In this document: one piece after another, positions 56,659 to 64,000 of the stretch
Layout: every line of letters starts with the position of its first letter
How positions within the stretch are numbered: the stretch's first letter is position 1
Translations under genes and position numbers: made by a program
Notes under the pieces: model-generated
Told to the model about the DNA's origin: nothing
The model's input: the letters and a program-made list of their open reading frames with translations, nothing else
The model's database searches: none
DNA from: Siphonodentalium dalli
Lineage: Eukaryota > Mollusca > Scaphopoda > Gadilida > Siphonodentaliidae
Assembly: GCA_032622095.1 (NCBI GenBank)
Contig: CP136067.1
Location: forward strand, 200,596,052 to 200,660,051
Direction of reading: 5' to 3'
Length of the DNA: 64,000 nucleotides

Positions 56659-56999
56659 CCCATTGATGACTGGAGCTTCCTCAATTTTTGCGAAAACTCT
56701 GTGCCAATGCATTATCTTATATATGCGAGTCGCCCATTGGAAGCCTTGCATATATAAGAGAATACATTGGCCCAACAAATTTTATATTATATTTTTATAA
56801 TTGTTGAAAAATTTAAGAAAAAATGAAAACAATTATAAAAAAAAAGTTTTGGGAGCCTTACAAGGTCAAGGTAAATATTGTTAGGCACCAATGCATTTTC
56901 TTATATATGCTAGGCGCCCTATGGGAGACTCGCATATATAAGAGAATGCATTGCCACATGGTTTTCACAAAATTTCAAGAAGCTCCAGTCATGAAAGGG
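56659..56999. mobile_element. TTAA element, C2 type, 341 bp
   Basis: Shares its left TTAA (56655-56658) with the C3 element. Right TTAA 57000-57003. Two hairpins; the ends are similar to each other (ATGACTGGAGCTTCCT at both sides). Confidence 0.9.
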
Positions 57000-57003
57000 T
57001 TAA

Positions 57004-57463
57004 GACCCTGTGCCAATGCATTCTCTTATATATGCGAGTCTCCCATAGGAAGCCCCGCATATATAAGAGAAAACATTGGCCTAACAATATTTACCTTGAT
57101 CTTGTAAGCCAGCATTCTCTTTTTTGTGAGGCTCCCTGTGGGATACTCGCATATAGACAAGCCTTGAAATAGGGTGTCTGTCATTTGCAGAATGAGGTCC
57201 CCAGAGGGTGAATTTAGTGATGCTACCCCGCATAGTGAGCTAGCATCACCAAATTCACCCTGCTGAGGTGTAAGCAGAATGAGGTCCCCAGAGGGTGAAT
57301 TTGGTGATGCTAGCCCGCTATGCGGGGTAGCATCACTAAATTCACCCTCTGGGGACCTCATTCTGCAAATGACAGACACCCTGTTTCAAGGCTTGCATAT
57401 AGAGGAGAATGCGACAGCAACGGATTTTTAATGCTGCACCAGCGCAGCTCCCATTATCAAAAG
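57004..57463. mobile_element. TTAA element, C2 type, hosting a B element
   Basis: Left TTAA shared with the previous element, right TTAA at 57464-57467. The left terminus is missing: it begins GACCCTGTGCCAATG. Ends GCTCCCATTATCAAAAGG. The B copy is in the arm of its second hairpin. Confidence 0.85.
57158..57395. mobile_element. Family B element, 238 bp, perfect 8-bp TSD
   Basis: CAAGCCTTGAAATAGGGTGT to CTGTTTCAAGGCTTG. CATATAGA at 57150-57157 and 57396-57403, which is C2 hairpin sequence. Confidence 0.95.
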
Positions 57464-57712
57464 GTTAATAGTTACTGGTATGGTATATAAATGTACTTCT
57501 AGAGTCAATTTTAATATACCGGTACCTGTTCATGTAGGTTATTACTACATGTATTTGTAGTGTTTGAATAGCAGGTCAGTTTTGATAATCTTTGATGGTC
57601 CAAAATGATTATGGTCCACCATTGGAATTCTATAGAGTACAAACATTTCTCGGCTGGGATGGGGTGCCAGGATTTCCCTGATGCATGGGCTACGATATGG
57701 GGGGGGGGCCTA

Positions 57713-57814
57713 CAGTAATGCTTTAAATAATCAACTCCTTAACCACAGCAGAATTATGGGTATACTTTTCAGGATTTAGTCGGAAATATGGCTTGTTGCC
57801 ATTCATCGGAAAGC
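57713..57814. mobile_element. Family A, solo left arm
   Basis: TA, then CAGTAATGCTTTAAATAATC to TTCATCGGAAAGC. Right arm absent. Confidence 0.85.
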
Positions 57815-57838
57815 AATCAAACAGTAGATATCTGTTAA

Positions 57839-58091
57839 CCCTTTCATGGCGGGAGCTGCGCTGGTGCAGCATTAAAGATCATGTGTCAATGCATTATCTT
57901 ATATACTCTATCTCCCATAGGATACATGTACATGTAAGAGAATACACTGGCTTACAAGGTCAAGGTAAATATTTTTAGGCCAATGTATTCTCTTATATAT
58001 GCGAGGCTCCCTATGGGAGACTCGCATATATAAGAGAATGCATTGGCACAGAGTTTTCGCAAAATTTCAGGAAGCTCTAGTCATGAAAGGG
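57839..58091. mobile_element. TTAA element, C2 type, 253 bp
   Basis: TTAA at 57835-57838 and 58092-58095. Left CCCTTTCATGGCGGGAGCTG, right CTCTAGTCATGAAAGGG; inverted relative to 53470. Confidence 0.95.
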
Positions 58092-58806
58092 TTAACAAAC
58101 GTATGGAGTACAAATGTTTCTTTACCAGTTAATACATTCTCTATTAATATTGATGTCGCTCGGTGCAGTGGAACTTCACTGTGTGCACATTTCAAACAAG
58201 TTTGTTCAATACCGTTAACACTGCTCCCACATAGAATCCGGGATCATTTTGTCATATTAGCAATGAATGCTTATTGTTAATTTTAATGTTGGTTATTACT
58301 AAGTGGTAAACATGTTAATGGTTACTGGTATAAATATACTCATAAGGTCAATTCTAATGTAGGTTATCACTAAGTGGTATACATGTTAATGGTTACTGGT
58401 ATACATATATATATATATACTCATAGGGTTGATTCTAATGTAGGTTATTGGTATTTGCCATGTTTAAAATGGCAGTTCGTTTTGTTGATAATCTGTTGCT
58501 CCAAAATTGATATTGGACTATTAAGGGTACAAACTTTTCTCTACCGGATATTACATTCTGCGTAAGTATTGATGGTCGCTCGGTGCATTGGAACCATATT
58601 GTTTACACAATTGATGCAACTCGGTTCAATACTATTAAATCTGTGTATTATCTGGTGCCACATAGAATATAAGACTCATTTTGTCAGATAGCATTGTATG
58701 CTCAGGATAAATTTTAAACCTTGATTGTTACTAAGTGGTATACTTGTACATGTGGATTCATGGTTACTGCATGGTATCTACATGTATACCGAAGGGTCGA
58801 GTTTAA

Positions 58807-59051
58807 ACCTTTGAGTGCCAGAGGCCGATATTATCGGCCCTAAACCTACACAATAAGTCTGTTAAAGAATATAATAAAATATATTAAAATTGTGAAAAAT
58901 TTATAAAAAAAAAAAAAAAAAAAAAAAATTGTTAGGCCAATGCATTCTCTTATATATGCGAGGCGACCTATGGTCGACTCGCATATATAAGAGAATGCAT
59001 TGGCACAGGGTATATGGGTTGATAAAAAAATCTGACCTGGCACTCAAAGGG
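58807..59051. mobile_element. TTAA element, C3 type, 245 bp
   Basis: TTAA at 58803-58806, left ACCTTTGAGTGCCAGAGGCC. One core palindrome, a run of ~22 A before it, and right CCTGGCACTCAAAGG with TTAA lost. Confidence 0.9.
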
Positions 59052-59394
59052 GGTGTAAGTTATTGCTGTTTGCAGTGTTTAAAAGAGCAAGCGATTTTTT
59101 AAAAATTGTGATGGTTCAAAATTATTATTAGCCACCATTTGGAATATATTACATTTGTCCAAGACTCTTATGGCCCGTCATCGGTTGTTTCATAGTTACG
59201 AGAAAAAATGGTCATTGTCTCAACAGATAGAAATCTGAAGACTCATTTATAGGGTGTAAACCAAAATTAAAATGAAAATAACTGGCGGCGGTTACCGATC
59301 GGTAAAGATTCAACACTTCTTTACTAAATGGATTCTATACCACCCATGTAAAAAGTATGCATTGGTCTACGTTAAATTACCAGCTTACCATATA

Positions 59395-59533
59395 CAGTAA
59401 TGCCCTAATTAATCGACTCCGTAACCACAGCAGAATTACTGGCAACCAACAAGCCATATTTCCGACTAAATCCTGAAAAATTACCCATAATTCTGCTGTG
59501 GTTATATGGAGTCGATTAATTAGGGCATTACTG
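59395..59533. mobile_element. Family A MITE, 139 bp
   Basis: TA on both sides. Left arm cut after CAGAATTACTGGCAACC, right arm nearly complete. Confidence 0.9.
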
Positions 59534-59647
59534 TATGCTTACCAGATATCTCACTGGCATCATCAAATTACATCAAGAGTTAATACCTGGATGTTAATTG
59601 ATTTTTGAACCCATTCCTCATGCAGGGTTCAAAATCTAATATCCAGG

Positions 59648-59966
59648 GCTGTTTAGATACCCGTTACAGGTTTGGGCACCCAAATGTCCCCAAATTCATA
59701 GTAAATAGTATTTAATCAATCTGAATTTTCCAGTTTTTCAAGGCATGGTCAGAATTGGTTTACATAATTGGTTTACTTTAATTACCTAATTCAACAATAT
59801 ACTGTGTAAATCATCAATTTGCAGTTGCAACAAAGCCTTTAGTTGCATTGTCATTTGTAGAATCAGAAATTGTTAGTCATCTCAAATTATATGGGAATAC
59901 ATGTACCGGTACATGTATACTCATTTGAATAACAGGTGTCCCCAAAAAATCTCCTTTCTCTGTGTA
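59648..59966. mobile_element. Family M, copy 2, degenerate
   Basis: ATCCAGGGCTGTTTAGATAC, GTTACAGGTTTGGGCACCCA, CAAATCATCAAT-type and GGTGTCCCCAAAAAATC blocks in the same order as 18567-19096, without the nested element and GC-rich part. Confidence 0.7.
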
Positions 59967-59976
59967 CCCCACTTAA

Positions 59977-60329
59977 AGGGGTACTGTGCACTTAATACGT
60001 TCATTTAGGGACCATCTCCTATTATACTCAGCAGATTACATGTATATGTGACAAATGAATGAATTGAGCCACGGATTAGTGCATAATACACTCATGTGCT
60101 CTATGAATGATGCAAACAACATGGTAATTATAATGAAAATGAATTAATGACTATACAGCCATTTATTCATTTTCATTATAATTACCATGTTGTTTGCATC
60201 ATTGATAGAGCACACAAGTGTACTTTTCACTCATCCATGGCTCAGGTTCGTGTATTTGTTGCATTATATTCTGTTGAGTATAAAAGGAGATGGTCCCATA
60301 AATGGCCTGATTTAGGGTACAGTCCCCCT
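59977..60329. mobile_element. Family N foldback element
   Basis: Ends AGGGGTACTGTGCAC and the complement of AGGGGGACTGTACCC. A central ~85-bp palindrome (GATGCAAACAACATGGTAAT / ATTACCATGTTGTTTGCATC, extending through ATAATGAAAATGAAT). Left flank TTAA, right flank AAAA; target site undecided. Confidence 0.8.
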
Positions 60330-60424
60330 AAAAAATCTACACATATATGCCCTAAATATCATAATGTAATGATACCTGTACTCATAGATTCCAAATATGC
60401 AAAACAAAATGTTCATGCCAAAAC

Positions 60425-60733
60425 GGGGGGCCTCGGTGGCTCAATCGGTTAGGGGTACAACTCCAAGCCGTTTCGCCTTCCAGCGCTGGCGATAAGGGTT
60501 CATATCCACATGTTTCCATCGTGGACTTTGTAACTCGAAATCGTTATCTGGGAAAGTTGCCAGTTACTTGCCGATGGCCGGTGGTTTTCTGCACATGGTC
60601 GATGAGTTTATCAGCCATTGAAATCACTGTTAGATTAGCCGTAAATGTGCGGATTTCCTCCACCATTAAAACTGGCAATGTCGTGATATGGCCTTAGTGG
60701 CTAAAGCGACATAAAACCCCAATCAATCAATCA
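60425..60733 (+). mobile_element. tRNA-derived SINE
   Basis: A box TGGCTCAATCGG (60437-60448) and B box GGTTCATATCC (60497-60507) in tRNA spacing. The body contains GGCCGGTGGTTTTCT and TTTCCTCCACCATTAAAACT, blocks I associate with conserved central domains of molluscan SINEs. The tail is CCCCAATCAATCAATCA. It differs in head, body and tail from the SINE at 20060. Confidence 0.9.
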
Positions 60734-61178
60734 TGCCAAACGGCACAGGCAACTTTTTAGAAGACTACCAGCAATAAAACTTCATGCATATATTCCTTGC
60801 AGACTCCACATTGGGTGGTATGGATGACTTTGCATAATAATTTAGTCAATGTCACCTATTTATGTAAAGTTGCTGCTCCAACAACAGTCACAGGCAACGA
60901 GCGGAGTTAATTATACTAACAAAGAGCCATTTAAATCTCCAACCAAAACACAAATCACCCCACTCGGTATACAGACATACTAGTAGATCGAATGCTGTAG
61001 GCAGACGACATTTAAATACTGAATACACTACTTCACGATAGACTGATTTCACATAATAAAAAGGGGCGTCTCTGGGTGACACAGGTGTATATTTAGACTT
61101 ATATAATTAAGAATCAGTCGAGCACGTGTCTATGTTTGGCAACTAACAAATGATTAACCACAAACACTGATTTCTTAC
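60734..61178. other. Intron if the exon at 61179 is real
   Basis: No repeats recognised. The 64-codon minus frame 60888-61082 has no support beyond length. Confidence 0.4.
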
Positions 61179-61224
61179 GTTGGTGCATTCTCTGTATCCT
61201 CATCTCCCGCCTTTTCTCACGCAT
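61179..61224 (-). CDS. Candidate first coding exon, unknown protein
   Basis: The minus strand reads AAAAACATGC (good start context), then MREKRREMRIQRMHQ, 1 nt, and a strong donor CCAAC/GTAAGAAA. The other two frames close at once. The peptide is highly charged and helix-forming. Further upstream on the same strand, CACACAG/GTAAGTTGATG at about 61472 is another strong donor and could end an untranslated exon spliced to an acceptor near CCCTCATAG (about 61264). If it belongs with the exons at 16087 and 2699, at least one more exon must lie between, because the phases do not join directly. Confidence 0.45.
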
Positions 61225-61525
61225 GTTTTTAATTTCTTGGAAATGTCAGCCAAATCTATGAGGGCGTGTACAGATTAGATTTACCTATCCTTTCATCTGT
61301 GAGTATCGTGCGTGTTTGATATATTGTATTTGTATAGCATAATGCTTCCCAGTGTAAACGCTTGTGTTTGACAGCAATCAGCTGTAGTGCTGATTACAGG
61401 CCAGGTAAGTAGCAGGTTGTCATTTATTAATCACAGGTGAGGTACACCAGGTAAACATCATCAACTTACCTGTGTGCTGGAATTTAAATCGATCACTTTG
61501 ATGCTCTTAGCTGTTTGAGTTATAA

Positions 61526-61916
61526 CCCTTTCAGTGTCAGGGGCCGATCTCTAAACAATTATGATTTTTTTTTTTAGATTTTTTTGGGTTGAATTTTGTT
61601 TTGGGTATGCTTAAGCATGCTATTGCGTATTTAAAAACAAAGTGGATATAACCTTAGGGGCATGTTATAACTCAAAAATATCACCAAGTATTCATAGTAA
61701 TAAGTTTGATGCCCATGAAAATCGTAAGATTCCCTGTCTGTTAAAGAATATAAGAAACAATTATTAAAATTGTAAAAAATAATAACAAATGATGAAAAAT
61801 TGTTAGGCCAATGCATTCTCTTATATATGCGAGGCGACCTATGGTCGACTCGCATATATAAGAGAATGCATTGGCACAGGGTATATGGGTTGATACAAAA
61901 ATCGGACCTGGCATTT
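61526..61916. mobile_element. TTAA element, C3 type, right end lost
   Basis: Left TATAACCCTTTCAGTGTCAG (TTAA decayed). GGTATGCTTAAGCATGCTAT hairpin, one perfect core palindrome, then ATCGGACCTGGCA and stop. Confidence 0.9.
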
Positions 61917-62278
61917 ATATTATCACACTACAAATATTATAACATGGGACTAAATACATATATGCTGGTGGTAGTGATGGAGTCATCAAGTAATCTGAAA
62001 TTCAATCTTAGGTGTGTGACATATTGTGTTCGAATAATTTCTTTGATCACACTGACATTCAGACGAGCAATCTGCATGTCATTATAGTTTTGACTTTTGA
62101 AAACGATTAGGTTCAATGAAGAGGATCAGGTTCAATGAAGACCAGATATGTTCCCAGTAATTATATCAGTACTCATACTGACCTACTTTTAATTAACTGA
62201 CTAAATCAGCCGAATCATCAAAAGTATATTCCCTTGCCATAGTTCAGTGACCATATTCGCTGCTCAACAAGTTCACAG
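61917..62278. other. No gene recognised
   Basis: GGTTCAATGAAGA is tandemly doubled near 62110-62140. Nothing else. Confidence 0.4.
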
Positions 62279-62638
62279 CAAACCTTGATATAGAGTGTCT
62301 GACATTTGCAGGAGGTCCCCAGAGGGTGAATTTAGTGATGCTACCCCACACAGCGGGCTAGAATCACCAAATTCACCCTCTGGGGACCTCATTCTGCTTA
62401 GACCTCATCTTCTGGAGAGAATCTATAGCCTCAAATTAACTTTGTTTTTAGTACCTTTTTCCCTTCTGTTCAGTTTCTATATCCCCAATGGGTGAATATC
62501 CACTTCAACTGGGGGAACTTCAATCTGATTCTCAGTCTCCCATAGTTGAGGCCTAAGCAGAATGAGGTCCCCCATAGGGTGAATTCAGTCATGCTAACCC
62601 ACTCAGCAAAAGTCAGACACACTATTTATCCAGACTTG
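62279..62638. mobile_element. Family B element, degenerate
   Basis: CAAACCTTGATATAGAGTGT to TTTATCCAGACTTG. Hairpin 1 is intact, hairpin 2 reduced to one arm. Confidence 0.85.
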
Positions 62639-63238
62639 GTTCCCATAATTGAATTGTTTTACAACCTGAGTGTTTCTTACCCTATCTATTTCAATATTAC
62701 AGGAACAAATTGAACTTTCCCCCTGGCCCAATGGTGTCTATCTATTTAAATGTTATGCAGGCAAATTGAGTTTTATTCCCCTCCTGTCTCCGACTGAATG
62801 CTAATACTCTCTTTAGGAACCCCAGGGGTTGATGGTACATAGTACATCAAACCTAAGTAATTTTGAATTTTCTTTAGGAAGTTAAACCATCTGAGTGTTT
62901 CTGTTCATTGCAAATTATATTAGCCTCGGCCAATTGAATGTAATGTTGTCTGAAACCCTATTAAATGTCTGACTTTTCTCAAGATATATGGGCAGTTACA
63001 ATGAATAACAATTGAAATTGACTCTGATATACTAAGGCAATGAATATACTGGTACTAATGAAATTGGTTTTTGAGCAAGGCATACATGTAATGTAGGTTC
63101 ATGAAGGGAATAGAGAAAGACAGAACTTCTTTCTCTTTCCCAGTAATGTGTACATTTCTTAATTATGCGATCTTTTAGATGAATATTTAAAAATCTAGTT
63201 TTTAATAGATCTACCATGTTATTTTGAGTAATAAAGTA
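62639..63238. other. No gene recognised
   Basis: A loose repeat of CTGAGTGTTTCT...AATTGAA-like sentences at 62660-62900. Nothing supported. Confidence 0.35.
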
Positions 63239-63496
63239 CAGTAATTCCCTAAATAATCGACTCCTTAACCACAGCAGAATTATGGGTAATTTTTGGATTT
63301 AGTCGGAAATATGGCTTGTTGCCATTCACCGGAAAGCTCTCATGCACTTAAAATTAAAGATAAAAAAGATTAGTCATTCTATTAATACACTAATTTCACA
63401 TCCTGAATAGAATGACTAATCTTTTTCATCTTTAATTTTAAGTGCATGAGAGATTTCAGATGAATGGCAACAAGCCATATTTCCGACTAAATCCTG
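63239..63496. mobile_element. Family A MITE, long-core variant
   Basis: The arms extend beyond CTCTC into CATGCACTTAAAATTAAAGA and TAAAAAAGATTAGTCATTCT, and the complement returns on the other side, giving a palindrome of about 160 bp per arm. The right arm stops at CTAAATCCTGA, so the distal end is missing. Confidence 0.85.
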
Positions 63497-63604
63497 ATTG
63501 TGAATAGGAGCTACATTTTGCCATCATGCTAATACCTGTAGTAATATACCAAACTTGTTCATAAATATTGATTTCACCATATAAATTTTGGTTGTAAACA
63601 ACTA

Positions 63605-63775
63605 CAGTAATGCCCTAAATAATCGACTCCTTAACCACAGCAGAATTATGGGTAATTTTTCAGGATTTAGTCAGAAATATGGCTTGTTGCCATTCATCGG
63701 AAACCTCTCATGCACTTAAAATTAAAGATAAAAAAGATTAGTCATTCTATTAATACACTAATTTCACATCCTGAC
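63605..63775. mobile_element. Family A MITE, long-core variant, left half
   Basis: TA, then a complete left arm and the same extra core as 63239 up to ATTTCACATCCTGA, where it stops. It is 366 bp from the start of its neighbour. Confidence 0.85.
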
Positions 63776-63866
63776 TGTTTGTGTTTTTGTTCTTGAGGAT
63801 CGGTGATTTTACATCCTGTCCATCTGTACAGTATATTATTCATCAGAATTTACATAAATACATTAA

Positions 63867-64000
63867 CCCTTTCAGTGCCAGGGGCCGATCTCTCATCGGC
63901 CCTAATTTACGGTCTGTAAAATCGGCCCTAAAAAACGTTTAAATTTTTTTTCTCCTTTTTTTTTTTCTTTTAGATTATTTTGGGTTGAATTTGTTTTGGG
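63867..64000. mobile_element. TTAA element, C3 type, cut by window end
   Basis: TTAA at 63863-63866, then CCCTTTCAGTGCCAGGGGCC, GATCTCTCATCGGCCC and its partner AAATCGGCCCTAAAAAACG. Confidence 0.9.

Larger units (their letters stand above)
56036..59170 (+). repeat. S array: ~500-bp tandem repeat broken by insertions
   Basis: TATTGATGGTCGSTCGGTGC (or GATGTCGCTCGGTGC) lies near 56072, 58151 and 58567. GACTCATTTTGTCATATAGC-type blocks lie near 56178, 58242 and 58674. TAATGGTTACTGGTATA-type blocks lie near 57468, 58316, 58389 and 58765. The units are split by five C elements, one B and one A. Confidence 0.8.

Noticed and set aside
56332-56778. 148-codon minus frame
   Set aside because: It crosses a TTAA boundary and two palindromic elements; similar peptides recur wherever C cores occur.
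60425-60510. tRNA gene
   Set aside because: A and B boxes are present but the acceptor and anticodon stems do not pair; a SINE body and tail follow.

Overview
The window looks like intergenic and intronic DNA from the nuclear genome of a marine invertebrate, most likely a mollusc and perhaps a bivalve. It has no bacterial gene organisation and no long open reading frame. It carries two tRNA-derived SINEs with split A/B boxes, dense TA-, TTAA- and 8-bp-target-site foldback elements, many minisatellites, and a tandem 'cataactct ... aaatttggt' repeat that I recall from molluscan genomes (from memory, not searched). TACATGTA and ACCGGT palindromes are everywhere.

Protein coding is sparse. The best coding evidence is a set of short exons on the minus strand with good splice signals: 61179-61224, 16087-16154 and 2699-2770. 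The last two join in a compatible phase (2 nt + 1 nt) and encode an acidic, serine-rich stretch followed by a basic patch. They probably belong to one gene of unknown function whose introns hold most of the window. Weaker coding candidates are a plus-strand exon at 40598-40729, cut at its 3' edge by a transposon, and a minus-strand 68-codon ORF at 19380-19586. A possible CpG/ETS-type promoter lies near 21040-21414.

The rest is repeats. The recurring mobile families are: (A) a TA-target, pogo-like long-foldback MITE beginning CAGTAATGCYCTAA, 20 copies from 73 to about 258 bp; (B) a four-hairpin element ending CAAGCCTG...CAGGCTTG with 8-bp target duplications, about 18 copies; (C) TTAA-flanked, piggyBac-like elements with three different outer ends (C1, C2, C3) around a shared ~70-bp palindrome; (D) a GC-rich TA element, CCCTGCTGGACAAAAC; (E) a ~103-bp TTAA module that also occurs fused to C ends; (F) a 1.25-kb element with arms made of TACGGACC sub-repeats; (G) a TA element ending CCGCTAT; (I) a 300-bp foldback; (J) an element ending ACCAGTCT; hAT-like elements at 13707-14755 and 18567-19096; and two SINEs. 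No transposase gene is recognisable, so everything mobile here is non-autonomous or dead.

Layout: 1-5.3 kb is minisatellite rich, with the last recognised exon. 5.5-13.6 kb holds MITEs and a decayed tandem array. 13.7-16.2 kb holds a hAT element and an exon. 16.2-25 kb holds MITEs, a SINE and the non-repetitive 19.4-22 kb stretch. 25.9-30.7 kb is a threefold local duplication broken up by nested elements. 34-36.3 kb, 36.4-38.5 kb and 56-59.2 kb are degenerate tandem arrays invaded by TA and TTAA elements. 39-55 kb is mixed MITE territory. 59.6-61.3 kb holds a foldback, a SINE and a candidate first coding exon. The right edge cuts a C3 element. Several nested insertions give a clear relative order of activity.
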